Positions 43,241 to 51,788 of a stretch of 59,767 bases of DNA are shown here, one piece after another. Source of the stretch: Castellaniella sp041677825 (GTDB taxonomy: Bacteria > Pseudomonadota > Gammaproteobacteria > Burkholderiales > Burkholderiaceae_B); NCBI RefSeq assembly GCF_041677825.1, contig NZ_JBAYPG010000022.1:1-59767 (forward strand). The letters run 5' to 3'. The translations under genes and the position numbers were made by a program. Position 1 is the first letter of the stretch. Each line of letters opens with the position of its first letter. The notes below the pieces were generated by a model, which saw only the letters and a list, made by a program, of their open reading frames with translations, ran no database searches and was not told the DNA's origin.

Positions 43241-44119
43241 CTAGTTCCTCTCCTCGATCCCGAGCAGGCCCCATGGCTTGGCCCAGATGATGAAGATCAG
43301 TATGGCATAGGAAATCACATCGCCCCATTCGGCTGACGTGTACAAGGAACCGATGGCCTCGAGCACCCCCAGAAGCAGTCCGCCCACAATGGCCCCCGCA
43401 AAACTGCCGAGGCCCCCGAGAATGACCACGACGAACCCCTTGAGCAGCGGCCCGACCCCCATCAGCGGGTTGACGGACACGATCGGTGCCATCATCACCG
43501 CGGCAATCCCCCCCAGCACGGCCGACAACGCGTAGGTCTGGCTATAGACCCGCAGGACATTGATGCCGTACAGTTTCGCCGCATCCGGATCCTGTGCGGT
43601 GGCGCGCAATGCCATGCCGAAGCGCGTGTATTTGAGCAGGTACCACATGACGCCCAGCGTGACGATGGAGACCAGGAAGATCAGCAATCGCTGATAGGAC
43701 ACCCGCACCCCCATCACCCGGACGATGCCGTCGACGAAATAATCGAGTGACTTGTAATCCGCCCCCCAGATGTTCAACGCGCCGTTCTGCAGAAAGATCA
43801 TGACGCCCAGCGTGGCGATGATCGTCGTCAGGGGCCACGTGGCCTTGTTCAGCAAGGGCCGGATGACGGCCCGCTCGACCAGCAGGCTGATGAGGTAGAC
43901 CACCAGCAAGGCCACGGCGATGGCCAGCACCGGGTTCAGGTGATTGGCCTGATACAGCATGTAGAGCACATACCCGCCGACCATGAAGAACGCGCCGTGA
44001 GCGAAGTTGAGCATCTTCATGGTGCCCCAGATGAGGGTGAGGCCGCCCGCGAAAATGGCGTACATCGTGCCGGCAATCAGGCCATTGATGACCGTCGCAA
44101 TAAGCAGTTCTATGGGCAT
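43241..44119 (-). CDS. livH: Branched-chain amino acid-type ABC transporter permease LivH
   Basis: The product is 292 residues with about eight helices. Family signatures: GGLTLIWGTMKMLNFAHGAFFMVGGY near the N-terminus and GMALRATAQDPDAAKLYGIN in the cytoplasmic coupling loop. It forms the heteromeric membrane channel with LivM. It lies 3 bp after livF. Confidence 0.93.
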   Translation of the reverse strand: MPIELLIATVINGLIAGTMYAIFAGGLTLIWGTMKMLNFAHGAFFMVGGYVLYMLYQANHLNPVLAIAVALLVVYLISLLVERAVIRPLLNKATWPLTTIIATLGVMIFLQNGALNIWGADYKSLDYFVDGIVRVMGVRVSYQRLLIFLVSIVTLGVMWYLLKYTRFGMALRATAQDPDAAKLYGINVLRVYSQTYALSAVLGGIAAVMMAPIVSVNPLMGVGPLLKGFVVVILGGLGSFAGAIVGGLLLGVLEAIGSLYTSAEWGDVISYAILIFIIWAKPWGLLGIEERN

Positions 44120-44122
44120 GGC

Positions 44123-44833
44123 CTAAATCCCCAGGTAGGCGCGACGCACCGATTCGTCGCCGAGAAGATCCGTTGTGTCGCCCGACTTGATGAAACTGCC
44201 GTTCTCCATGAGATAGGCCCGTTTCGCCGTGCGCAGTGCCAGTTGTGCATTTTGCTCGACGAGCAGAATGGCAGTGCCTGCTTCGTTGATGCGTCGCAGG
44301 GTCTCGAATATCGTACCCACGATCTTGGGTGCGAGGCCCAATGAGGGCTCATCGAGCATGATGAGTTCGGGGCGCCCCATCAGCGCCCGGCCCACGGCCA
44401 CCATCTGCCGCTCGCCACCCGACAGCGTACCGGTGTACTGGTTCAGCCGCTCGCCCAGCCGCGGAAATATCGCGAATATCTCTTCGAGCCGCTTGAACCG
44501 GTCGGCCCAGTCGGCCGTGCCGAACGTGCCTATCAACAGGTTTTCACGCACGGTCATCTGTGGAAACAGATGCCGGCCCTCGGGCACATGAGCAAGGCCC
44601 AGGCCGATCAGCAGATGCGCCGGCATGCCCGTGATGGCCTTGCCCGCGAACTCGACGGAGCCACTGGCGGGCTTCAGGAGATTCGATATGGTCCTGAGCG
44701 TCGTCGTCTTGCCGGCGCCGTTCGAGCCAATGATGGCGACCACCTCGCCCTTGTCCACCTCGAGGCTGACATTATCGATTGCGCGAGCCTGGCCATAGAA
44801 CGTGGTCAGCCCGCTGACCTTGAGCAGACTCAT
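44123..44833 (-). CDS. livF: Branched-chain amino acid-type ABC transporter ATPase LivF
   Basis: The product is 236 residues. Walker A GSNGAGKTTT, Q-loop, signature LSGGERQMVAVGRAL, Walker B LIMLDEPSLGL and a switch His replaced or supplied within the LLVEQNAQ segment, where LivF proteins typically carry Gln/Asn-rich sequence. The start overlaps the livG stop (ATGA), so the two ATPases are co-translated. Confidence 0.94.
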   Translation of the reverse strand: MSLLKVSGLTTFYGQARAIDNVSLEVDKGEVVAIIGSNGAGKTTTLRTISNLLKPASGSVEFAGKAITGMPAHLLIGLGLAHVPEGRHLFPQMTVRENLLIGTFGTADWADRFKRLEEIFAIFPRLGERLNQYTGTLSGGERQMVAVGRALMGRPELIMLDEPSLGLAPKIVGTIFETLRRINEAGTAILLVEQNAQLALRTAKRAYLMENGSFIKSGDTTDLLGDESVRRAYLGI

Positions 44834-45579
44834 TGCGGGGTACCCTCGGTATGCTCGCTGCTGCCGAGATAGGCCTCGATGACTTCCGGGTTTTCGGCGA
44901 TGTCCTGGGGCGCCCCGTTGGCGATGATGCAGCCCCTGTGCAGGACCGTGATGCGGTCGGCGACTTTCATTGTGGCCCGCATGACGTGCTCGACGAACAG
45001 AACGGTGATGCCGTCGTTGGGCAGGGCACGTATGATTTCGGACATTTCATCCACCTCTTCGGGCGACAGCCCACCCATGACTTCATCACAGAGAATGATG
45101 CGGGGCTGGGTGGCCAGCGCCCGTACCAGTTCGAGCTTTTTTCTGGCGCCCAGCGGCAGCGCGTCGGTGGTCTCGTGGGCCCAGCGTTCGAGGCCCACCC
45201 TTTCGAGCCAGGCCAGGGCACGCCTGCGGTGATCTTCGGTGACTTCGGCGTGATGCCCGAACTGCAGGGCGACTTCGATGTTCTCGAGCACATTCAGCTG
45301 AAGAAACGGCTTGGGGATCTGGAAGGTACGCGCCACACCCATCTTGCAGCGCCGGAATGGCTTTTCGCGCGTGATGTCGTGGCCGGCCAGCACAATGGCC
45401 CCTTCATCGGGGCGGATCACGCCGGCGATGATGTTGAACAGCGTGGTCTTGCCGGCACCGTTGGGCCCGATGATGGCCACGATCTCGCGATCGGCCGCCG
45501 TCAGGGACACGTCGGTCAGCACCTCGAGGCCCCCGAAGCGCTTCCGGACGTGTCGTACTTCAAGGACGTTGTCTGCCAT
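44830..45579 (-). CDS. livG: Branched-chain amino acid-type ABC transporter ATPase LivG
   Basis: The product is 249 residues from the ATG at 45579; the frame is open farther but without support. Walker A GPNGAGKTTLFN is normal. The signature is divergent: LPLGARKKLELVRAL in place of the usual LSYGQQRRLEIARAL-type LivG sequence, and the Walker B end reads ILCDEVMGGL instead of LLLDEP. The catalytic Glu is kept. It is the first gene after livK, separated from it by a hairpin. Confidence 0.92.
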   Translation of the reverse strand: MADNVLEVRHVRKRFGGLEVLTDVSLTAADREIVAIIGPNGAGKTTLFNIIAGVIRPDEGAIVLAGHDITREKPFRRCKMGVARTFQIPKPFLQLNVLENIEVALQFGHHAEVTEDHRRRALAWLERVGLERWAHETTDALPLGARKKLELVRALATQPRIILCDEVMGGLSPEEVDEMSEIIRALPNDGITVLFVEHVMRATMKVADRITVLHRGCIIANGAPQDIAENPEVIEAYLGSSEHTEGTPQ

Positions 45580-45606
45580 TGATGACCTATGCGCGTACTT
45601 TGTTCT

Positions 45607-45639
45607 GCCAGTACCGGCCGATCTTGCGTCGGTACTGGC
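45607..45639 (-). terminator. Hairpin between livK and livG
   Basis: The 10-bp perfect stem GCCAGTACCG / CGGTACTGGC encloses a 13-nt loop. It begins 7 bp after the livK stop and has no T-run. It probably stabilises the 3' end of the livK message or acts as a partial attenuator, raising binding protein over ATPases and permeases. Confidence 0.6.
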
Positions 45640-45645
45640 CACCCG

Positions 45646-46887
45646 TTACTTCATCCAGGACTGCTTCTGGTATTTGGTGTTGGCAATGTTTTCGGGCCAC
45701 AGTACCTTGTTGACACCATTCTGGATCTGCACCGTGGGCACGCGAATGAAATCGGGCCCTGCTTTTGCAGTGTGGTTGTCGAGATTGAATACATGCTTGC
45801 CCATCACGCCGTCGAAATCGGTTCGGCCCATGGCGGCGGCCACCGCGGCCTTGTCGGTGGTGCCCGCGAGCTCATAGGCCTGGGCAATCACCCCCATGCA
45901 GTCAAACCCGTTGGCATGATCGCCGGTGGCGGAGACCTTGAACTTTTCTTGAACCAGGTCGTTGAGTTCTTTTGCGCCCGGGAAACCGAGGTCAAAGCTC
46001 AGCGGGCTCCAGACCATGCCTTCGCCGGCCTGTTTCGCGCCTTGCAGATATTCGGGGCGCAGCGGATAGTAAATGGCATACTGGAAGGCCGTGAGCCCGG
46101 TCTCTACGAACTGCCTGGACAGCGCAATGCCGGAATCGGCCGAGGTGAACACGGAAAACAGGACGTCGGGTTCCATGTAATCGATTTTCGACAGAATGGC
46201 ATTGAAATTCGTGTGCCCGAGCGGGACCGTTTCATTTGCCACGATCTCCCAGCCATCGCCCTTGAACAGATCACCCGTGAGTTTGGCGATGGAGCGGCCG
46301 TAGTCGGTGTCTTCGGCGATGAGGGCGATTTTCTTGTTGCCATCAGACAGATCGCCATTGGCCACCAGCATCTTGTGCGATTCGTACGCGCCTTCGGCAT
46401 AGGCATCGCTGCTGAAATTGCCCTTCCAGAAATACTGGTATTTTTCGGGGTTTTTCTGCACCTTTGCCGAGATGTCGGAACTGACGGGCTGGCAGCTGAG
46501 CATCGGCGTCTTGAACTGATCGGCCAGTTCCATTTCTGCCATGGTGACCGAGCTGGCAAAAACATCGGCAATGAGAAAATCGACCTTGTCGTTGGTGATC
46601 AGTTTCTGTACCACGCTGACACCCTGGGCCGGATTGTTTTCGGTATCTTCGACCACGAGTTCGAGCTTGTATTTTTGCCCACCCACATCGACGCCGCCGG
46701 CCTGATTGATCTTGTCGGCCTGTATCTGCACGCCCTGCACCGTAGCGAGCCCGGACTGGGCGGCCGACCCCGTGAGCGGCGCCGTGATCCCGATCTTCAG
46801 GACACCCTCGGCCAGCACGCTGGTGGATATGCCGCCAAGCGCCAGCGCTGTTGCCGTAATGAATAACTTCACACCTTTCGATGGCAT
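45646..46887 (-). CDS. livK: ABC transporter substrate-binding protein (LivK-like, periplasmic binding fold type I)
   Basis: The product is 413 residues from the ATG at 46887, which has AAGGAG upstream. The signal peptide ends at VLA-EG (about 26). The core begins LKIGITAPLTGSAAQSGLATVQGVQIQ, typical of the leucine/amide-binding family, and includes FLIADVFASSVTMAEMELAD and IALIAEDTDYGRSIA. The ligand may be an amino acid, amide or peptide-like compound; the family is broad. First gene of a likely eight-gene operon down to the EamA transporter. Confidence 0.92.
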   Translation of the reverse strand: MPSKGVKLFITATALALGGISTSVLAEGVLKIGITAPLTGSAAQSGLATVQGVQIQADKINQAGGVDVGGQKYKLELVVEDTENNPAQGVSVVQKLITNDKVDFLIADVFASSVTMAEMELADQFKTPMLSCQPVSSDISAKVQKNPEKYQYFWKGNFSSDAYAEGAYESHKMLVANGDLSDGNKKIALIAEDTDYGRSIAKLTGDLFKGDGWEIVANETVPLGHTNFNAILSKIDYMEPDVLFSVFTSADSGIALSRQFVETGLTAFQYAIYYPLRPEYLQGAKQAGEGMVWSPLSFDLGFPGAKELNDLVQEKFKVSATGDHANGFDCMGVIAQAYELAGTTDKAAVAAAMGRTDFDGVMGKHVFNLDNHTAKAGPDFIRVPTVQIQNGVNKVLWPENIANTKYQKQSWMK

Positions 46888-47117
46888 GGTCAGCTCCTTG
46901 TGACTGAATTGCAATCATGAATGCGGCCCGCATGCTGCTGCCGCCCTGTATACCGCTACTGGAACATTTGATTTCGAGCACCTGGCTGCGTTGTTCTGAA
47001 TGATCAAGGGTTGATACCCATTGATTTAAACATGAAATTCAGCGGGTATTGCCCGATCGTTTATTTTCTGAAACCGGTTTTCTGCACTTGCCCCGGAAGC
47101 CCGATTTTCCGCGGCTG

Positions 47118-47136
47118 CAGGGTGCTGTCGACCCTG
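47118..47136. promoter_or_regulatory. Inverted repeat at the predicted livK transcription start
   Basis: CAGGGT, seven bases, ACCCTG. It covers about -2 to +16 of the predicted livK transcript, a usual place for a repressor operator, and could also form a leader hairpin. Confidence 0.4.
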
Positions 47137-47140
47137 AATT

Positions 47141-47169
47141 TTTTAACCTGACCCATCCACACGTGTCAA
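47141..47169 (-). promoter_or_regulatory. sigma-70 promoter of the livK operon
   Basis: On the minus strand the -35 TTGACA (47169-47164, perfect) is followed by a 17-nt spacer and the -10 TTAAAA (47146-47141). The expected start is near 47134, giving a leader of about 245 nt before livK. Confidence 0.6.
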
Positions 47170-47180
47170 GCTGTTCGTTT

Positions 47181-47194
47181 GGTTACAATTAACC
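47181..47194. promoter_or_regulatory. Palindrome between the divergent promoters
   Basis: GGTTA-CAAT-TAACC, a perfect 5-bp inverted repeat. It lies 12 bp upstream of the livK -35 and about 43 bp upstream of the deacylase -10, a position suited to a shared activator or repressor of both transcripts. Confidence 0.4.
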
Positions 47195-47236
47195 GGAAGA
47201 GCGGGGCTTGCGCTCGCACTTGCCGTGACCCGGGAC

Positions 47237-47242
47237 TATACT
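47237..47242 (+). promoter_or_regulatory. Candidate -10 of the M20 deacylase promoter
   Basis: TATACT lies 104 bp upstream of the start codon. The -35 region at 17 bp spacing (TCGCAC) is poor, which would fit an activator-dependent promoter. Confidence 0.4.
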
Positions 47243-47345
47243 CGTTCACGAAAGCCCATATCGGGGCCCCCTCGTGGGGGTTCATTCATCGTGGGGATTC
47301 AGTCAAACAACCTACACAGCGCGAGCCGACAGCAGGAGGCAATGA

Positions 47346-48641
47346 ATGAGTGACAAAAACTGGAAGGCAATTGAAACCCGTATCCGCGACGAGGTCGACC
47401 GGAATTTCGACGAGCAGATCGATTATCTGGCTGAAATCGTGCGTTTCCCGTCGGTGCGCGGCGCCGAGCACACCCTGCAGGACTTCCTGGCGGCCGACAT
47501 GCACGAGCGCGGCCTGGCGGTCGACCGCTGGCAGATCCGGGTCGAAGACATCGAGGGCATGGAAGGCTTCTCGCCGGTCAGCGTATCGTATGACAATGCA
47601 TTCAACGTGGTCGGCACGCACCGCGCCAGCACACGCAAAGGCCGCTCGCTGATCCTGAACGGGCACATCGACGTGGTGCCCGAGGGCCCACTGGACATGT
47701 GGACCCATCCGCCCTACGAACCGCATATTGAAGACGGCTGGATGTACGGCCGGGGTGCCGGCGACATGAAGGCGGGTGTGGCCGAAATGATCTACGCGCT
47801 CGAAGCCGTGCGCCGGCTGGGCTACCGGCCGGCTGCAGACGTATTCGTGCAGACCGTGGTCGAAGAAGAATGCACCGGCAACGGCGCGCTGGCCTGCGTG
47901 CAGCGCGGCTACCGCGCCGATGCCGCCCTGATCCCCGAGCCCATGGACAACACCTTGCTGAGTGCGCAGGTGGGCGTCATCTGGTTCCAGGTCCAGTTGC
48001 GCGGGCACCCGGTGCACGCCAAGGATGCCGGCACAGGGGCCAATGCCATCGAAGCCGCCTATCCATTGATGCAGGCCCTGCGCGAACTCGAGCGCCAGTG
48101 GAACCTGCCCGAGCACAAGCACCCGGCCTTCGACGGGGTGGATCACCCCATCAACCTCAACATCGGCATCATACGCGGCGGCGACTGGGCATCCAGCGTA
48201 CCGGCCTGGTGCAACTTCGACGTGCGTGTCAGCCTGTATCCCGGCCAGAATCTGGCCGACATACGGGCACAGATCGAAGACTGCATTGCCCAGGCGGCCC
48301 GAGAGAACGCCTTTCTGTCGAAAATCCCGCCCAAGGTCATTTACAACGGCTTCCAGGCGCCCGGGTATGTGGTACCGGAATCCGCCAACGAAGCCATCGA
48401 ATGCCTGAAACAGGCCCACCTTTCGATTTATCAGCAAGAACTCAGGCAAGTGGCCCTGACCGGCACGTCCGACGCCCGCTGCCTGGGGGGGCCGCACAGC
48501 CACATGCCCGTGCTCGAATACGGCCCGACTGCCGAAAACACGCATGGATTCGACGAACGGGTCAATATAGAGTCGATCCGCAAGAACACGCAGGCCATCG
48601 CGTTGTTCATTGCCAACTGGTGCCAGCTCGAGGATCACTGA
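47346..48641 (+). CDS. M20-family metallopeptidase / ArgE-DapE-type deacylase
   Basis: The product is 431 residues. Di-zinc ligands are recognisable in NGHIDVVPEG (His), GRGAGDMKAG (bridging Asp), VEEECTGNG (catalytic Glu pair) and PEPMDN; a lid/dimerisation domain sits in the middle (GHPVHAKDAGTGANAIE). The family removes acyl groups from amino acids or splits small amides. AGGAGG lies 7 bp upstream of the start; an ATG 4 bp earlier opens only a 3-codon frame. Divergent from the livK operon, so a role in hydrolysing the imported substrate is likely but inferred. Confidence 0.9.
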   Translation: MSDKNWKAIETRIRDEVDRNFDEQIDYLAEIVRFPSVRGAEHTLQDFLAADMHERGLAVDRWQIRVEDIEGMEGFSPVSVSYDNAFNVVGTHRASTRKGRSLILNGHIDVVPEGPLDMWTHPPYEPHIEDGWMYGRGAGDMKAGVAEMIYALEAVRRLGYRPAADVFVQTVVEEECTGNGALACVQRGYRADAALIPEPMDNTLLSAQVGVIWFQVQLRGHPVHAKDAGTGANAIEAAYPLMQALRELERQWNLPEHKHPAFDGVDHPINLNIGIIRGGDWASSVPAWCNFDVRVSLYPGQNLADIRAQIEDCIAQAARENAFLSKIPPKVIYNGFQAPGYVVPESANEAIECLKQAHLSIYQQELRQVALTGTSDARCLGGPHSHMPVLEYGPTAENTHGFDERVNIESIRKNTQAIALFIANWCQLEDH

Positions 48642-48694
48642 CCGGGGCGCGGCCAGCCGGCGAACCATGGCCAGGCCGGCGGCGCACGGCTCTG

Positions 48695-49675
48695 CTATGG
48701 CCGCGCGCCATCGCCCGGCCCAAGCCCCTCGCGCCAATCCAGGAACGGCATCGCATCCGGCCCGAGCGCGCTGACGGGCGACAGGTTGTACACCCGGATG
48801 CCGCGCTGCGCCAGCACCTGCACCGCGCCCCTGAAAGACGGCTCGATCAGCACCGGGAAACTGCGCTCGAGCCAAGTGGGCGGGCGCGGCGCGCCCGGCT
48901 GTTCATAGAAGCGGGGCTGGGCGCTCGCGCCCGTGATGTCCAGCCCGTGGAAATACACCCGCTGCGCGCCGCCCCAGATGGCCGCCTGGAACGCCGCGTA
49001 GGCCACCGTATCGGCGTCGAACCAGCCTAGATCGGCATCGAAGCTGAAGCCCAGCTGGCGGCTGTCGTCGAACAGGACGATATCGCGGCCCTGCGCCTGC
49101 CAGGCCTGCAGGCCAGCGGCAGTGGCATGGGCCTCATGGGCGCGCTCGGACAGGCTCTCGATCAGGCACAGGCGCGCGCGGATATGCGCCAGCGGAACGT
49201 ACTCGAGAATGTAGCGCAGCACCTCGGGCGTCAGCAGCAGCAGGCGCTCGCCCGAGACCACGCGGCGCACCAGTTCGCGCCGCTCTTCCACGAAGGTGCC
49301 ATCGATGATGCAGTAGTACGGGAACTCGACCGGGCTCGTATCCTGCAGGGCGATCGAACCATTGACCCCCATCACCTGCAGCCGCGGCAGGCGCGCATAG
49401 TCGATCTGGCGCACCGAGCCGCCGCTGAGCACGATATGCATGTCCGGGCCGGCATCGGCAAACGCCTGCGCCAGGCCCAGCACGGGGACATGGCGGCCGA
49501 ACACCCGGATGCTTTCCAGGCCGCCGCGCGCGTTGCGCTGCAATTTCACGTAAGGCCACAGATGCTCGTTGTGGCGCCAGCTGCGCGCGTGGGTCTTGCG
49601 GTACAGCTTGCGCAGCCAGCGGTGCCATTGCAGGGTATGCCAGGGCTGGTGCCCGGCCGACAGTGCGGTGCCCAT
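48695..49675 (-). CDS. DUF115-like protein, possible surface-glycan transferase
   Basis: The product is 326 residues. I do not recognise it with certainty. The segment from about 55 to 120 (FGRHVPVLGLAQAFADA, IVLSGGSVRQIDY, VMGVNGSIAL, PYYCIIDGTFV) resembles DUF115/WaaZ-type proteins, where a nucleotide-sugar site is built on an (S/G)GGS loop followed by a conserved NGS. A second conserved-looking part is GGAQRVYFHGLDITG. No membrane helix or signal peptide is seen. The N-terminal 45 residues are basic. It is convergent with the deacylase gene and 21 bp downstream of the SDR gene. An LPS-core role is a guess. Confidence 0.55.
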   Translation of the reverse strand: MGTALSAGHQPWHTLQWHRWLRKLYRKTHARSWRHNEHLWPYVKLQRNARGGLESIRVFGRHVPVLGLAQAFADAGPDMHIVLSGGSVRQIDYARLPRLQVMGVNGSIALQDTSPVEFPYYCIIDGTFVEERRELVRRVVSGERLLLLTPEVLRYILEYVPLAHIRARLCLIESLSERAHEAHATAAGLQAWQAQGRDIVLFDDSRQLGFSFDADLGWFDADTVAYAAFQAAIWGGAQRVYFHGLDITGASAQPRFYEQPGAPRPPTWLERSFPVLIEPSFRGAVQVLAQRGIRVYNLSPVSALGPDAMPFLDWREGLGPGDGARP

Positions 49676-49696
49676 GAGTGATCCGGCCGCCCTGCC

Positions 49697-50488
49697 TCAG
49701 CTGGCCACGCAGTGCTGGCCGCCGTCTACCGGCAGTGCCACCCCGGTGATGAACTTGGCTTCATCGCTGGCCAGGAACACCGCGGCCCAGGCCACGTCCC
49801 AGCCCTCGCCCTGGTGCTTCATGGGCGGGATGGCGGCGCGTTTGGCTTTCATTTCTTCGATGCTGCTGTAATAGCCGCTGATCTGCCTGTAGATATGCGG
49901 GGTGTCCATGATGCCCGGCATGATGGTGTTGGCGCGGATGCCGCGGTCGGCGAACTCGATGGCCACCGCGCGCGTGTAGTGGTTCAGCGCCGCCTTGGAC
50001 GCATGATAGGACACATAGGGATAGCCCAGCGTGCGGATGGCCGCGAGCGATGAAATGTTCACGATGGCCCCGCTGCCCTGCGCCACCATGATGGGCAACA
50101 CCGCCTTGCAGGCCAGGAACACGCTGGTCATGTTCACGTCCATGACCTTCTGCCAGCTCTCGAGGCTGGCGTCGATGGCGCCCCCCGGCAGGTTCATGCC
50201 CACGTTGTTGTGCAGGATGTCGATGCGCCCGAAGCGCGCCATGGCCGCATCCACCGCGGCCTGCACCTGCGCGGGCACGGTCACGTCGGCCGCCAGCGCC
50301 AGTGCCTCGGCGCCTTCGGACTCGATCAGGGCGGCCGTGGTCTGCGCGGCCTCGGGGTCGAGATCCACCGCCACCACGCGCGCGCCTTCACGCGCGTAGG
50401 CGACCGCCGCCGCATTGCCATTGCCCCACCCGCGGCCCACCGAGCCGGCCCCGAACACCAGGGCGATCTTGTCTTGTACGCGTCCCAC
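49697..50488 (-). CDS. Short-chain dehydrogenase/reductase
   Basis: The product is 263 residues, a classical SDR. The cofactor motif near the N-terminus is modified (VFGAGSVGRGWGNGNAAA instead of TGxxxGIG), the NNVG strand motif is HNNVGMN, and the catalytic triad is IVNISS and YVSYHASK. The acidic VVAVDLD after the second strand favours NAD(H). The C-terminus ends in VDGGQH. It is the last gene of the dctP-dctQ-dctM operon, 13 bp after dctM, so it probably oxidises the imported hydroxy compound. Confidence 0.9.
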   Translation of the reverse strand: MGRVQDKIALVFGAGSVGRGWGNGNAAAVAYAREGARVVAVDLDPEAAQTTAALIESEGAEALALAADVTVPAQVQAAVDAAMARFGRIDILHNNVGMNLPGGAIDASLESWQKVMDVNMTSVFLACKAVLPIMVAQGSGAIVNISSLAAIRTLGYPYVSYHASKAALNHYTRAVAIEFADRGIRANTIMPGIMDTPHIYRQISGYYSSIEEMKAKRAAIPPMKHQGEGWDVAWAAVFLASDEAKFITGVALPVDGGQHCVAS

Positions 50489-50501
50489 GTCGTCTACCTC
50501 A

Positions 50502-51788
50502 TCAATTCATCAGCATATTCGGCAGCCAGGTGGCCAGGCCCGGCACATAGGTCAGCAGCGCCAGCACCAGCAGCCCGCTGATCAGAAACGGCCAGATGTA
50601 GCGTACCCCTTCTTCCATGCGGATGCCCGCCATCAGGCTGGACAGATTCAACGTCAGCCCCACCGGCGGCGTGATCAGGCCGATGCACAGGTTGACCACC
50701 ACCACCACCGAGAAGTGCAGCGGGTCGATGCCCAGCTGCAGGGCCACCGGGTACAGCACCGGCAGCAGCATGATGAGCGCCGCATTGGCCTCGACGAACA
50801 TGCCCACGATCAGCATCAGGATGTTGATCAGCAACAGGAACAGCAGCGGGTTGTCGGTGACCGACAGCAGGAACGCGGCGATCTGGTCGGGCAGGCCCGT
50901 ATAGCCCAGCACCCACGAGAAGATGCGCGCCGCGCCCACGATGACCATGATGATGGCCGTGATGTGCGCCGAGGACACCAGCGAATCATAGACCTTGCGC
51001 CAGGTGAGTTCGCGGTAGATCACGAAGCCCACGAACAAGGCATACAGCACGGTGACCGCGGCCACCTCGGTGACGTTGAAGATCCCCGTGCGGATGCCGC
51101 CTATGATCAGCACCGGCATCAGGATGGCCGCCAGCGCGCGCACGAAGCTGCGCCCGATCTCGGCCAGCGGCGTCTTGCCGTACACCGGAAAATCGTGCGA
51201 TCGCGCCATCCACGCGATCACCGCGATCAGCGCGGCCGAATAGATCAACCCGATGACGATGCCGGCGATGAACAGCCGGGTGATGGACTGGCTGGTCAGC
51301 ACGCCCACCACGATGAAGGCGATGGAGGGCGGAATGATGGGCGCCAGCACATTGGCCGACGCCGTCAGGGCGGCCGCGAACCCCGGCCGGTAGCCGGCCT
51401 TGATCATGGCCGGCACCAGAATCCGGCCCAGGGCCGAGGTATCGGCCACGGCCGAACCCGAAATGCCGGCGAAGACCGTGGCCGAGAGCACATTGCTCAT
51501 GGCCAGGCCGCCGCGAAAGCGCCCCAGGATGGCATTGGCCAGATCCAGCAGCCGCGTGGTGATGCCGCCCGCGCTCATCAGCGCGCCCGCCAGCAAAAAA
51601 CACGGGATGGCCAGCAGGCTGAACGAATCGATGCCGATGAACACCTGCTGCGGCACGATGACCAGGTTTGCGTGCGGCATCATGGTGGCGATGGTCAGCG
51701 TGCCACCCGCCAGGATGGCAAAGCCTATGGGTATGCCCAGCAGCATCAGGCCAAAGATGGCCCCCAGAAGAACCGCAACCAGTGTCAT
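50502..51788 (-). CDS. dctM: TRAP transporter large permease (DctM family), second system
   Basis: The product is 428 residues with 12 or so helices. Hallmarks: FSLLAIPCFLLAGALMSAGGI, FAGISGSAVADTSALG, LTASANVLAPIIPPSIAFIVVG and LCIGLITPPVGLTLNLSSL. It starts directly after the dctQ stop (TGA-ATG). It differs clearly from the first DctM in this window, so it serves another substrate. Confidence 0.92.
   Translation of the reverse strand: MTLVAVLLGAIFGLMLLGIPIGFAILAGGTLTIATMMPHANLVIVPQQVFIGIDSFSLLAIPCFLLAGALMSAGGITTRLLDLANAILGRFRGGLAMSNVLSATVFAGISGSAVADTSALGRILVPAMIKAGYRPGFAAALTASANVLAPIIPPSIAFIVVGVLTSQSITRLFIAGIVIGLIYSAALIAVIAWMARSHDFPVYGKTPLAEIGRSFVRALAAILMPVLIIGGIRTGIFNVTEVAAVTVLYALFVGFVIYRELTWRKVYDSLVSSAHITAIIMVIVGAARIFSWVLGYTGLPDQIAAFLLSVTDNPLLFLLLINILMLIVGMFVEANAALIMLLPVLYPVALQLGIDPLHFSVVVVVNLCIGLITPPVGLTLNLSSLMAGIRMEEGVRYIWPFLISGLLVLALLTYVPGLATWLPNMLMN

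Larger units (their letters stand above)
46888..47345. other. Divergent control region between livK and the M20 deacylase gene
   Basis: The 458-bp gap holds no convincing gene. It is clearly more A/T-rich than its surroundings. It contains the livK promoter (47141-47169), an inverted repeat over the expected livK start (47118-47136), a palindrome between the two promoters (47181-47194) and a -10 candidate for the deacylase gene (47237-47242). A CCCCC-TCGT-GGGGG mini-hairpin follows near 47267-47280. Confidence 0.6.

Noticed and set aside
38392..48641. tRNA-Thr as an integration site for the importer locus
   Set aside because: No integrase, no repeat of the tRNA 3' end at the far side of the locus, and the genes look like ordinary metabolic genes.
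48642..48694. Hairpin between the M20 and DUF115-like genes as a bidirectional terminator
   Set aside because: GCCGGC occurs on both sides of a 13-nt loop, but each copy is self-complementary and no T-run follows on either strand; such pairings are expected by chance at this GC content.
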